Below are positions 1 to 7,794 of a DNA stretch of 64,000 nucleotides, one piece after another. Location of the stretch: contig NZ_JACCFI010000001.1 in assembly GCF_013410355.1 (NCBI RefSeq), positions 1,674,001 through 1,738,000 of the forward strand, given 5' to 3'. Each line of letters starts with the position of its first letter. Position 1 is the first letter of the stretch. The notes below the pieces were generated by a model that had not been told where the DNA came from, did no database searches, and saw only the letters and a list, made by a program, of their open reading frames with translations. Origin of the DNA: Agromyces hippuratus (GTDB lineage Bacteria > Actinomycetota > Actinomycetes > Actinomycetales > Microbacteriaceae). The position numbers and the translations under genes are program-made.

Positions 1-165
1 GCCCTGCAGCTCGGCGTCGCCGGCGAGCGCGCGCTCGACGGCGGCCCGTTCCTCGGCGTCGACCGCGTCGAGCGCGTACGCCGCGACGGCGTCGCGAAGC
101 GCATCGAGGGCTGCCTCGCCCTGAGTCTCGTCGCGCTCGTCGCGCGGCTCGTTCGTGTCGCTCAC
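1..165 (-). CDS. rskA: Anti-sigma-K factor (RskA-like), N-terminal part
   Basis: This is the first 55 codons of a gene that continues beyond the left edge of the window. The visible part is acidic and then reads AAYALDAVDAEERAAVERAL, the helical start typical of RskA-type anti-sigma domains, which hold an ECF sigma factor at the membrane until a signal triggers proteolysis. The GTG start shares a GTGA overlap with the stop of the sigma gene upstream, so the two proteins are probably translationally coupled at near equal amounts. The membrane segment and extracytoplasmic domain expected of RskA lie outside the window and cannot be checked. Confidence 0.8.
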   Translation of the reverse strand, partial: MSDTNEPRDERDETQGEAALDALRDAVAAYALDAVDAEERAAVERALAGDAELQG

Positions 166-827
166 GTCGTCACCCCCAATGCGGTTCGCAACCTGATCAT
201 GCCGTCTCGCAATCGGGTCTTCACCGTGCCGAGCGGCACGTCGAGGCGGTCGGCGATCTCGCTCTGCGTGAGTCCGCCGTAGTAGGCCAGCGAAACACAC
301 TCGCGTTGCAGTTCGCTGAGCCCCCCGAGGGCATCGACGACCCGCTCGTGCTCGACCCTGATCTCGACCGCCTCGGCGACCGTGTCGACGGGCACGTCCA
401 GGTCGCGCACTCCGATGCGGAGGTCGCGATCGCGTGCGGCCTGCGAGGCGCGGATGCGATCGACGGCGCGGCGATGCGCGAGAGTGAACATCCACGCGAG
501 TGCGTTGCCGCGGCTCGCATCGAACCTCGGGGCGGTCTGCCAGATCTCGAGGTACACGTCCTGCGTCACCTCCTCGGCCTGCGCCGGATCGACGACGAGT
601 CGGCGCACGAGGCCGAAGACCCTGGGCGCGGTCTGGTCGTAGAGGTCGCCGAAGGCCTCCCGGTCGCCGGCGCCGACCAGCGTGAGCAGCTGCTCGGCGG
701 TCGGGGCGGGCGCCGGCGCAGTGAGGTCACTGTCGCGGTCGGCCACGCGCCCCAGCATGCCAGATCGGGGGCCGGGCGTCGTGCGTGCCGCGACCGCGGT
801 GCGGTGCGATGCGATGGCATGGCTCAT
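162..827 (-). CDS. sigK: ECF RNA polymerase sigma factor, SigK type
   Basis: This 221-residue protein has sigma region 2 at about residues 45-115 (LYDQTAPRVFGLVRRLV, then AEEVTQDVYLEIW) and region 4 at about 155-215 (LSELQRECVSLAYYGGLTQS). No region 3 lies between them, which is the ECF architecture. Its partners identify it: the gene upstream is dipZ-like, the gene downstream is an rskA-like anti-sigma factor, and a fasciclin lipoprotein lies across the divergent promoter, as in the mycobacterial sigK-rskA and mpt70-dipZ-mpt83 loci. The ATG overlaps the dipZ stop (ATGA), so it is co-translated. An internal ATG at residue 24 is possible, but the overlap favours the upstream one. Inference: it controls a thiol-redox and surface-protein regulon that includes its own operon. 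Confidence 0.88.
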   Translation of the reverse strand: MSHAIASHRTAVAARTTPGPRSGMLGRVADRDSDLTAPAPAPTAEQLLTLVGAGDREAFGDLYDQTAPRVFGLVRRLVVDPAQAEEVTQDVYLEIWQTAPRFDASRGNALAWMFTLAHRRAVDRIRASQAARDRDLRIGVRDLDVPVDTVAEAVEIRVEHERVVDALGGLSELQRECVSLAYYGGLTQSEIADRLDVPLGTVKTRLRDGMIRLRTALGVTT

Positions 828-2536
828 CCGAACGTGAAGGAGTAGGCGTCGACTCCGGCGCTCACGGTGACGGTGATGATTCCGGATGCCGCGGCATCCG
901 TCTTCACGAGTTCATACGAGCGGGGAACGCCGCTGATCGCGATCTCGCGGCGCTCCTCGCCGTCGTCGACGACGATCGTGCCCTCCCCGCCCAGCACCAT
1001 CCGCACCTCGCTCGCGGTGTAGTCGAGTCGCACCCTTGCGTCGCCGGCCGCCGGGGCGACCGACTGGGTGTCGAGCGCCCAGGAGCCGTCGAGGGCGAAG
1101 GAGTCGGCGGCGAGCTGCTTCGGGAACGCGAAGGCGGTCGTCGCCCGGCGATACGGCTCGCGCCCGCCGAAGTTGATCTGCTTCGTCGTGCCGAGGAAGG
1201 TCTCCGGCGTCGTGGAACCGGCCTCGGGGGTGTCGTCGGCCTGCTCGGTTGCGGGTGGCAGGTCGACGGCGGAGTCGGCCGCCTGCAGCAGTTCGCGGAT
1301 GAGCCCCTCGGTCGCGGCGTAGTTGCCCTCGCCGAAGGAGATGTGCCGCACGACGCCCTCGGCGTCGATCAGGTAGTGCGCCGGCCAGTAGCGGTTCCGG
1401 TAGTTCGTCCACGTCGCGAGCGAGTTGTCGAGGCCGACCGGGTAGTCGATGCCGAAGGCGGAGATGCCCGCCTCGACGTTGCGCGGCTCCTTCTCGAAGG
1501 CGTACTCGGGCGAGTGGATGCCGACGACCGCGAGGCCGGCATCACGGTACGCCTCGTCCCACGCGACGACGTGCGGGACCGAGCGCTGGCAGTTGATGCA
1601 CGAGTACGCCCAGAAGTCGACGAGCACGACTCGGCCGCGAAGCGCTGCAAGGTCGACCGGCGCTCCGTCATCCGTGTTGAACCACTGCTGGATCCCTGTG
1701 ATCGACGGTGCCGTGCCGCACGACTCGAGCACCGCGGCGCCGTTCGTGCACTGGTCGAGCTCGTCGTTCTCGTCGTTCACCAGGCCGCCGAGGTCGAGCG
1801 CCCGCGTGACTTCGTCGGAGTCGGCGAGCTCCTGCTGGAAGGCGCTCGTGTAGTCGGGCACGAGTCGCTGCAGCAGTTGCGGAAGGTTGAAGACGAGCCC
1901 CACGGCGAGCGCGATCATCACGACGCCGCCGGTGATGCGGATGGCGCGCTGGTGCGTGCGGAAGGTCTTCACCCGTTCGGCGACGCGGCGCCCCGCGAGG
2001 GCGAAGATGAGGAGCGGGAGCGCGGCGCCCACCGCGAACGAGACGGTCAGCACGACCGTCTCGAGCCCGATGCGCCCCGTCGACCCGGCGACCGTGATCG
2101 CCGCGAGCACCGGCCCCGCGCACGGCACGTAGACCGCACCGAGGGCGAGGCCGAGCGGGAACCCGCCCTGCTCGGTGCCGACGTTCCTCCGCGGGATCCA
2201 CGAGAAGGGCTTCTCGAGGAGTTGCTCGAAGCGGGGCACGATGAGCCCGATGCCGATGAGCACGAGCACGACGATGCCGGCCCAGCGCAGCACGTCCTGC
2301 GGCAGCCCGAGCAGGGCGAGCAGGAGCGAGCCGACGAGGGTGAAGACGCTGAAGCTCACCACCAGCCCCGCGATGACGAGGTACGGTCGCCAGCGCCCGG
2401 CCGCCGGGGCATCCGACGTGCCCCTCGCGCTCTGCGCTCCGCCCGACAGGAAGATGACCGGCAGCACCGGGAGGATGCAGGGCGAGATGCCGGTGATGAG
2501 GCCTCCGAGGAGGCCGATGAGGGCGAGGGTGATCAC
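824..2536 (-). CDS. dipZ: DipZ-like CcdA/thioredoxin fusion protein
   Basis: This 570-residue membrane protein has three parts. Residues 1-225 are a CcdA-type membrane domain with the conserved cysteines C20 (GISPCILPVLP) and C139 (YVPCAGP). Residues 285-425 are a thioredoxin-like domain with a CINC active site at 313-316. Residues 450-570 are a C-terminal beta-rich domain. The family carries electrons from cytoplasmic thioredoxin to extracytoplasmic thiol substrates. The frame stays open up to 2782, but the membrane domain begins at the GTG at 2536. That GTG has a purine-rich GCAGGA just upstream and a promoter 29 bases away, so I use it. It is the first gene of the dipZ-sigK-rskA operon. 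Extra cysteines at 263 and 273 lie between the two domains. Confidence 0.87.
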   Translation of the reverse strand: MITLALIGLLGGLITGISPCILPVLPVIFLSGGAQSARGTSDAPAAGRWRPYLVIAGLVVSFSVFTLVGSLLLALLGLPQDVLRWAGIVVLVLIGIGLIVPRFEQLLEKPFSWIPRRNVGTEQGGFPLGLALGAVYVPCAGPVLAAITVAGSTGRIGLETVVLTVSFAVGAALPLLIFALAGRRVAERVKTFRTHQRAIRITGGVVMIALAVGLVFNLPQLLQRLVPDYTSAFQQELADSDEVTRALDLGGLVNDENDELDQCTNGAAVLESCGTAPSITGIQQWFNTDDGAPVDLAALRGRVVLVDFWAYSCINCQRSVPHVVAWDEAYRDAGLAVVGIHSPEYAFEKEPRNVEAGISAFGIDYPVGLDNSLATWTNYRNRYWPAHYLIDAEGVVRHISFGEGNYAATEGLIRELLQAADSAVDLPPATEQADDTPEAGSTTPETFLGTTKQINFGGREPYRRATTAFAFPKQLAADSFALDGSWALDTQSVAPAAGDARVRLDYTASEVRMVLGGEGTIVVDDGEERREIAISGVPRSYELVKTDAAASGIITVTVSAGVDAYSFTFG

Positions 2537-2564
2537 GGGGTCCTGCTTTCTCGGGTCGACGGTG

Positions 2565-2596
2565 GTTCGCAGCCGAAGCGGGATCCGATTGGTCGG
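2565..2596 (-). promoter_or_regulatory. Candidate SigK-type promoter for the dipZ-sigK-rskA operon
   Basis: Read on the minus strand, CCGACCAATC (2596-2587) is followed by 16 bases and GCGAACC. The same two boxes at the same spacing face the opposite way at 2612-2643 in front of the fasciclin lipoprotein. Two identical divergent box pairs next to an ECF sigma operon suggest autoregulated SigK promoters. The box assignment is inferred, not measured. Confidence 0.6.
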
Positions 2597-2611
2597 CGGG
2601 TTCGCCGATCT

Positions 2612-2643
2612 CCGACCAATCCGATCGGCGACCGGCGCCGAAC
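2612..2643 (+). promoter_or_regulatory. Candidate SigK-type promoter for the fasciclin lipoprotein
   Basis: CCGACCAATC (2612-2621), 16 bases, then CCGAACC (from 2638). This is the mirror image of the pair serving dipZ. The upstream boxes form a 10-bp inverted repeat with a 15-base centre. The start codon is about 50 bases downstream. Confidence 0.6.
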
Positions 2644-2693
2644 CCCTCGCAACGACCCGCTTCCGCGGTCGCCATTCACGAAGGAGTCGACCG

Positions 2694-3362
2694 ATGCGTT
2701 CCACGAACCGCAGCACCCGCACCGCCCTCGCGGCGTTCTCGATCACGGCGGTCGCCGTGCTCGGGCTCGCCGGATGCAGCATGGGCGGCAGCGCCGCCGA
2801 GAACGACGAACCCGCGATGTCGTCGGAGGAGACCCAGCCCAGCGAGCAGGCGATGGAGGCCGACCCCGCTGCCGACCTCGTCGGACCGGGCTGCGCCGCC
2901 TACGCCGAGGCCGTGCCCGAAGGCCCGGGTTCCGTCGTCGGCATGTCCACCGACCCGGTGGCCGTCGCCGCATCGAACAATCCGCTGCTGACGACGCTCG
3001 TCGCCGCGGTCTCGGGCCAGCTGAACCCCGACGTCGACCTGGTCGACACCCTGAACGGTGACGAGTTCACCGTGTTCGCTCCCGTCGACGACGCGTTCGC
3101 GAAGATCGACGCGGCGACGATCGAGTCGCTGAAGACCGATTCGGCGACGCTCTCGAAGATCCTCACCTACCACGTGGTGCCGGGTCAGCTCTCGCCCGAT
3201 GAGGTCGTCGGCACCCAGACCACCGTCGAGGGCGGCACCGTCGAGGTGACCGGCTCGGGCGACACGCTCATGGTCAACGACGCCGCGGTCATCTGCGGCG
3301 GCGTGCACACCGCGAACGCGACGGTGTACCTCATCGACTCGGTGCTGATGCCGACGATGTAG
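2694..3362 (+). CDS. Fasciclin (FAS1) domain lipoprotein, MPT70/MPT83-like
   Basis: This 222-residue secreted lipoprotein has a basic N-terminus, a hydrophobic segment and the lipobox LAGC, with the lipidated cysteine at position 28. An acidic linker follows, and then one FAS1 domain at about 85-222 (NNPLLTTLVAAVSGQLNPD near its start, FTVFAPVDDAFAKI, LTYHVVPGQ). FAS1 domains mediate adhesion or protein binding at the cell surface. In mycobacteria the orthologous MPT70/83 proteins are the main SigK targets. GAAGGAG lies at 2679-2685, at the right distance from the ATG. The divergent sigK operon and the shared promoter boxes support control by SigK. Confidence 0.9.
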   Translation: MRSTNRSTRTALAAFSITAVAVLGLAGCSMGGSAAENDEPAMSSEETQPSEQAMEADPAADLVGPGCAAYAEAVPEGPGSVVGMSTDPVAVAASNNPLLTTLVAAVSGQLNPDVDLVDTLNGDEFTVFAPVDDAFAKIDAATIESLKTDSATLSKILTYHVVPGQLSPDEVVGTQTTVEGGTVEVTGSGDTLMVNDAAVICGGVHTANATVYLIDSVLMPTM

Positions 3363-3380
3363 CACCGCGCACGGACGAGC

Positions 3381-3406
3381 GGCCCCGCCGACCCGACGGC
3401 GGGGCC
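3381..3406 (+). terminator. Terminator-like hairpin after the fasciclin gene
   Basis: GGCCCCGCCG and CGGCGGGGCC form a perfect 10-bp stem with a 6-base loop, 19 bases after the stop codon. There is no T-run, which is common in high-GC actinobacteria. Confidence 0.7.
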
Positions 3407-3521
3407 GTTCCCGCGCGCACTGACAGCGGGGCCGCTCCCGCGCGCCACGGTCTGCGCGCCTTCAGCACTCTCGAAGACGGATGCCTCAGGCTGGAGTCCC
3501 CCGGCCTCGAAGGGAGCCCCC

Positions 3522-4700
3522 GTGGTCTGGAGCATCGTGCTCGACGTCGCACTCGTGCTCGTCTTCATCGGCGCGATCGTGAACGGCTGGCGCGCCGGCC
3601 TCCTGCGCACGGCCGCCGGGCTCGTGGGTCTCGTCGCGGCAGGCATCGCCGCGTACTTCGTGATGCCGTGGATCGCAGCCCTGGTGCCATGGCCCGAGTG
3701 GCGGGCGCCCGCGGCGATCGCGGCGGCCGTCACCCTGCTCTGCCTCGGCGCCTGGCTCGGCGCGGTGGTCGGGCGGCTCCTGAGCCGTGGTGTGCGGGCG
3801 GTCAAGCTCGGCGCGCTCGACCGCATCCTCGGCGCCGTGGGCAACCTGCTCGTGACCGCGTTCGTCGTCGCGCTCGTCGCCTCGGGGGTATCGGCCATGG
3901 GCGTGCCCGTGCTCTCCCCCGCGATCGCCGGATCGCGCGTGCTGCAGGGCCTCGACGCCGTCACGCCCGCTCCGACGCGCACGCTGCTCGCCGAGATCCG
4001 CACCGCCGCCCTCGGCGACGGCCTCCCCTGGCTCGTCGACGTGCTCGGCGGGCCGACCGAGGCCCCGGCCCTGCCCACGTTCGACGTCGACGATCCCGAA
4101 CTCGCCGCCGCCGCGGCATCCGTCGTGCGCGTCACCGGCAGCGCCTTCCAGTGCGGCTCGACCCTCTCGGGCAGCGGCTTCGTCGTGGCGCCCGACCGCA
4201 TCGTGACGAATGCGCACGTCGTCGCCGGAGTGACCGAGCCGATCGTCGAGGCTCCCGGCCAGCCGGCGACGCCCGGCCGCGTGGTCTCGTACGACGCGGA
4301 GCACGACCTCGCCCTCATCGCCGTCGACGGCCTCGCGACGCCGCCCCTCGCACTGGCGACGCCCTCGCTCGGGCAGGAGGTCGCCGTGGCCGGGTACCCC
4401 TTCGGCGGCCCGTTCGAACTGCGCCCCGCGAACGTCATGGCGAGCGGGCCGCTGACCATCCAGACCGACGGCCGCACCTCGACGCGCGACATCGTGACGC
4501 TCGCCGCCGACGTCGATCACGGCAACTCCGGCGGGCCGGTGCTCACGGGCGACGGCGAAGTCGCCGCAGTCGTCTTCGCGAAGTCGGAGACGGTCGACAA
4601 CGTCGGGTTCGCCATCCCGATCTCCACGCTGGCACCGCTCGCGAACGAGGCGTCGAGCCTCGATGCGAGCGTCGACTCGGGGACGTGCGTCGTCGGTTGA
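3522..4700 (+). CDS. MarP-like membrane serine protease (CvpA plus trypsin domains)
   Basis: This 392-residue protein has four hydrophobic segments in residues 4-130, resembling CvpA, then a chymotrypsin-fold protease at 190-385. The catalytic triad can be read as H232 (TNAHVV), D262 (EHDLALI) and S336 (GNSGGP). Cysteines 211 and 389 flank the protease domain, matching the regulatory disulfide described for mycobacterial MarP, a periplasmic protease needed for acid and oxidative stress resistance. The start is a GTG preceded by GAAGGGA. Its position next to the DipZ/SigK thiol-redox locus is suggestive, but it is transcribed separately after a terminator-like hairpin. Confidence 0.88.
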   Translation: MVWSIVLDVALVLVFIGAIVNGWRAGLLRTAAGLVGLVAAGIAAYFVMPWIAALVPWPEWRAPAAIAAAVTLLCLGAWLGAVVGRLLSRGVRAVKLGALDRILGAVGNLLVTAFVVALVASGVSAMGVPVLSPAIAGSRVLQGLDAVTPAPTRTLLAEIRTAALGDGLPWLVDVLGGPTEAPALPTFDVDDPELAAAAASVVRVTGSAFQCGSTLSGSGFVVAPDRIVTNAHVVAGVTEPIVEAPGQPATPGRVVSYDAEHDLALIAVDGLATPPLALATPSLGQEVAVAGYPFGGPFELRPANVMASGPLTIQTDGRTSTRDIVTLAADVDHGNSGGPVLTGDGEVAAVVFAKSETVDNVGFAIPISTLAPLANEASSLDASVDSGTCVVG

Positions 4701-4730
4701 CGCCAGATCGCCCTCGGGAGACCGGCTCCG

Positions 4731-5663
4731 CTACTCCGCCGCGAACCCCTCGAAGCGAATTCCCCATGAGATCTGCCACTCTTCGCCCGGGTCGAGCCAG
4801 CGCAGGCCGCGGCCGGAGTTGAACGCCTCGGCGGGGGCGGTCATGGGTTCGATCGCGATCGCGACGTCGCCGTCTTCGCCGGGGAACGCGGTCGTGGTGT
4901 AGACCTGCACGTACTCGAACGCCGACTCGGCCCAGATCGAGACCGTGCGGCCGTCGGGCGCGGTGAGCGTGTGCAGCACCTGGCCGTCTTCGCTCGCGAT
5001 CTCGCCGAAGGCGTCGTCGAGCGAGACGTCACCGACGCGGCGACCCTCGCGGAAGTCCCATTCGGTGCCGTCGACCGGCACCTCACCGGTCGGCAGCAGC
5101 CGCTCGTCGACCTCGATGTGGCTTGCGGCGTCGAGGCGCAGCTCGAGGTCGGCCGTCGGCACGCCGCCGATCTTCAGGTACGGGTGGGTTCCGATCGCGA
5201 CGGGAGCGGGATCGGCGCCGAGGTTCTCCACGTAGTGGGTGACCCGCAGTCCGTCGGGGACGAGTTCGTAGTGCACGGCGGTGCCGAGCAGGAACGGGTA
5301 GCCGAGTTGCGGGTACACCGTCGCCGAGAGCGTGACCGAGTCGCGTTCGCGCGAGATCGGCTTGTACTCGGTGTTGCGGAGCAGCCCATGGATGGCGTTG
5401 TTCCTCGCGGGCTCGGAGATCACGAGCTGGTGGTCGACGCCGTCGTGGCTCCAGCGGCCGTCGCGAATGCGGTTCGGCCACGGCACGAGCACGATGCCGG
5501 CCCCTGAGGGAGGCGTCTGGTCTTCTGCGAACGGCGGCACGAGGTCGATGCCGTTGATGCTGAGGGTGCGGATGCCTGCGGCGACGGCGGTGATGGTCGC
5601 GCGGATGTCGCCGCTCGACGTCGTCGTCTCGAGCACGAACTGCTCGCCCGTGGGAAGGGTCAT
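4731..5663 (-). CDS. galM: Aldose 1-epimerase family protein
   Basis: This 310-residue protein belongs to the galactose mutarotase family, which interconverts the alpha and beta anomers of aldoses so that galactokinase receives its preferred anomer. Family landmarks are LVPWPNRIRDGRW near residue 60, the histidine in NAIHGLLRN, the second conserved histidine in IGTHPYLKIG and the C-terminal acidic IAIEPMTAPAEAFN. It is cytoplasmic, with no signal peptide. The ATG overlaps the stop of the DeoR-type repressor gene (ATGA), giving a deoR-galM operon facing galT-galK. Its exact substrate range is inferred from this context. Confidence 0.88.
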   Translation of the reverse strand: MTLPTGEQFVLETTTSSGDIRATITAVAAGIRTLSINGIDLVPPFAEDQTPPSGAGIVLVPWPNRIRDGRWSHDGVDHQLVISEPARNNAIHGLLRNTEYKPISRERDSVTLSATVYPQLGYPFLLGTAVHYELVPDGLRVTHYVENLGADPAPVAIGTHPYLKIGGVPTADLELRLDAASHIEVDERLLPTGEVPVDGTEWDFREGRRVGDVSLDDAFGEIASEDGQVLHTLTAPDGRTVSIWAESAFEYVQVYTTTAFPGEDGDVAIAIEPMTAPAEAFNSGRGLRWLDPGEEWQISWGIRFEGFAAE

Positions 5664-6505
5664 GGATCCACTCTAGGGTCTCTGGCGAAGTGCACAGCGA
5701 GCCCGGCATCGAGCAGTTCGGCGACGATCGGCGTCGGGGCCGCGGCATCCGTGACGAGCCCGTCGAAGGCATCGATCGGGGCGATCCTGCCGAGGTGCAC
5801 CTCGCCGAGCTTCGATGCGTCGGCGACGACGATCGAGCGCGCGGCCGCGCGCATCATGAGGGACTTGACCGACGCCTCGGGAAGGTTGGCATTCGTGACG
5901 CCGTGTGCCGCGTCGACCCCGTTGCAGCCGATGAAGGCGAGGTCGACGTGCACCTCGTCGAGCATCGAACCGGCGAGCGGATGCACGAGCGAATGCTGCT
6001 TCGGGCGCAGCGTGCCGCCGGTGACGACGACCGTGAATCGCGGGATCTCGGCTTCGAGCTCGAGGGCGATCGACAGGCCGTTCGTGAAGACCACCAGATC
6101 TTCGAGGTCGGTGCGGGCCCGTAGGGATCGGGCGACCTGCAGGGTCGTGGTGCCGACGTCGAGGATGATGCTCTGGCCGCTGCGCACGAGCGACGCGGCA
6201 TGTTCGCCGATGAGTCGTTTCGGTTCGACGGATGCCTCGAGCGCCTCTTCGAAGCTCGGTTCGCGGTCGGGGCGCTCGGCGGCGAGCGGCGAGGTGAGCG
6301 GCACGGCGCCGCCGTGGACCCTCCGGATGCCGCCCTGGCGCTCGAGCGCGTCGAGGTCGGCACGTGCGGTCACCGTCGTGACGCCGAATGCGCGCGAGAG
6401 CTCGGCGACGCGCACGAAACCCCGCTCGGCGACGAGGGCGAGCGCGAGTTCGCGGCGCCGCGGCGCGTCGAGGGGCACGTTCGCGGGCGCGGTGTCGATC
6501 GACAT
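5660..6505 (-). CDS. DeoR-family repressor of the galactose genes
   Basis: This 281-residue protein has a DeoR winged helix at about residues 15-70 (RRRELALALVAERGFVRVAE, then a second helix VTTVTARADLDALERQGG, and RRVHGGA), followed by a sugar-phosphate-binding DeoRC domain (GTTTLQVARSL, FIGCNGVD). Members usually repress adjacent sugar genes and are released by a phosphorylated sugar. It lies between galM, which it overlaps, and the divergent galTK operon, so galactose control is the natural inference. The ATG at 6505 is preceded by a possible leaderless promoter (TTGCAA, 17 bases, CATGAT, 6 bases, ATG). The frame is open further upstream but would run through this promoter. Confidence 0.85.
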   Translation of the reverse strand: MSIDTAPANVPLDAPRRRELALALVAERGFVRVAELSRAFGVTTVTARADLDALERQGGIRRVHGGAVPLTSPLAAERPDREPSFEEALEASVEPKRLIGEHAASLVRSGQSIILDVGTTTLQVARSLRARTDLEDLVVFTNGLSIALELEAEIPRFTVVVTGGTLRPKQHSLVHPLAGSMLDEVHVDLAFIGCNGVDAAHGVTNANLPEASVKSLMMRAAARSIVVADASKLGEVHLGRIAPIDAFDGLVTDAAAPTPIVAELLDAGLAVHFARDPRVDP

Positions 6506-6511
6506 ACCGGA

Positions 6512-6581
6512 ATCATGCGCGCTCGACCGCGACTTTGCAATACGAAATGCGTTTGTTTGCGAAACGAAAGACGCGTAGGGT
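6512..6581. promoter_or_regulatory. Divergent gal promoters with ACGAAA direct repeats
   Basis: On the plus strand TTGTTT (6553-6558), 17 bases and TAGGGT (6576-6581) lie 7 bases before the galT GTG. On the minus strand TTGCAA (6540-6535), 17 bases and CATGAT (6517-6512) lie 6 bases before the repressor ATG. Both messages would be leaderless. ACGAAA occurs at 6542-6547 and 6564-6569, a 22-base repeat (two helical turns) well placed for a DeoR-family repressor. The protein-site assignment is inferred. Confidence 0.5.
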
Positions 6582-6588
6582 GTGGCGC

Positions 6589-7794
6589 GTGACCGACTCG
6601 AACGACGCCGCCGGCGCGGCATCCGCTGCCCCTGTCGACCCGCGCATCACCGTGACCTCGACGCTGCTCGCCGACGGCCGCGAGCTCATCTACTTCGACG
6701 ACGCCGACTCGACGCTGCCCGCTGAGCGCGCGATCGACGAGCGCGTGCTCGACCCGCGCCCGGCGAACGCCGAGATGCGCCAGGACCCGCTCACCGGCGA
6801 GTGGATCTCGATCGCCGCCGCCCGCCAGAACCGCGTGTTCCTGCCGCCCGCGGATCTCGACCCGCTCGCCCCGCAGCGGCCCGGCAACCCGTCGGAGATC
6901 CCGAGCACCTACGACGTGGCCGTCTTCGAGAACCGCTCGCCCTCGTTCGGCCCCGCACTCGCCGATCCGGCTGCCTCGAACGCCGACGCCCTCGCCGGCC
7001 TCCGCCGGGTCGGACTCGAGCGAACGCACCCCTCGATCGGCCGCTGCGAGGTCGTGTGCTTCAGCCCCGAGCACGAGGGCTCGTTCGGCACCCAGACCGT
7101 CTCCCGCGCCCGCACCGTCATCGAGGCGTGGGCGCAGCGCACCGCCGCGCTCTCGGCCCTGCCGGGCGTGCAGCAGGTCTTCCCGTTCGAGAACCGCGGC
7201 GAGGCGATCGGCGTGACCCTCGGCCACCCGCACGGGCAGATCTACTCGTACCCGTATGTCACGCCCCGCACCGAACGGCTGCTCGACTCGATCGACGCCT
7301 ACGGACCGACGCTCTTCGCCGACCTGCTCGAGCGCGAACGCGGCGGCCCGCGCGTCGTGCTCGCCGGCGAGCACTGGACGGCCTTCGTGCCGTTCGCGGC
7401 GCGCTGGCCGATCGAGGTGCACCTGCTCCCGCACCGTCACGTGCCCGACCTCGCCGAGACGACGCTCGCCGAGCGCGACGAGCTCGCCGAGCTGTACCTG
7501 CGGCTCCTGCGCGGCGTCGACCGGCTCTACGACACCCCGACGCCGTACATCGCCGCCTGGCACCAGGCTCCCGTGCACGAGCGCCGCGACGAGGTGCGGC
7601 TGATGCTGCAGCTCACGAGCCCGCGCCGGGCCGCCGACAAGCTGAAGTTCCTCGCCGGCTCCGAGGCCGCGATGGGAGCATGGATCGGCGACGTCACCCC
7701 CGAATCCCAGGCCGCGGCGCTGCGCGCCGCGATCGACTCCGTCGCCGTCCCCGACTCCGACTCCGACTCCGACTCCGAAGGAACCCGAGCATGA
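6589..7794 (+). CDS. galT: Galactose-1-phosphate uridylyltransferase
   Basis: This 401-residue enzyme exchanges UMP between UDP-glucose and galactose 1-phosphate in the Leloir pathway. The active-site HPH motif is H213-P-H215 in GHPHGQIYSYPY, and the upstream FENR/NRGEAIG segments are typical. The chosen GTG at 6589 lies 7 bases after a TAGGGT -10 box and has no ribosome binding site, so the mRNA is probably leaderless. The longer frame upstream would run through the promoter. The C-terminus carries an Asp-Ser repeat encoded by a hexanucleotide repeat that also holds the galK ribosome binding site. The stop overlaps the galK ATG (ATGA). Confidence 0.93.
   Translation: MTDSNDAAGAASAAPVDPRITVTSTLLADGRELIYFDDADSTLPAERAIDERVLDPRPANAEMRQDPLTGEWISIAAARQNRVFLPPADLDPLAPQRPGNPSEIPSTYDVAVFENRSPSFGPALADPAASNADALAGLRRVGLERTHPSIGRCEVVCFSPEHEGSFGTQTVSRARTVIEAWAQRTAALSALPGVQQVFPFENRGEAIGVTLGHPHGQIYSYPYVTPRTERLLDSIDAYGPTLFADLLERERGGPRVVLAGEHWTAFVPFAARWPIEVHLLPHRHVPDLAETTLAERDELAELYLRLLRGVDRLYDTPTPYIAAWHQAPVHERRDEVRLMLQLTSPRRAADKLKFLAGSEAAMGAWIGDVTPESQAAALRAAIDSVAVPDSDSDSDSEGTRA
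7751..7780 (+). repeat. CCGACT hexanucleotide tandem repeat at the galT 3' end
   Basis: Four perfect CCGACT units are followed by CCGAAG, whose GAAGGA serves as the galK ribosome binding site. The repeat encodes an Asp-Ser run at the galT C-terminus. Changes in copy number would stay in frame. Confidence 0.85.

Noticed and set aside
2537..2782. Longer dipZ reading frame starting at 2782
   Set aside because: The extra 82 residues are Arg-rich, run through the promoter boxes and the divergent lipoprotein start, and do not resemble the CcdA family.
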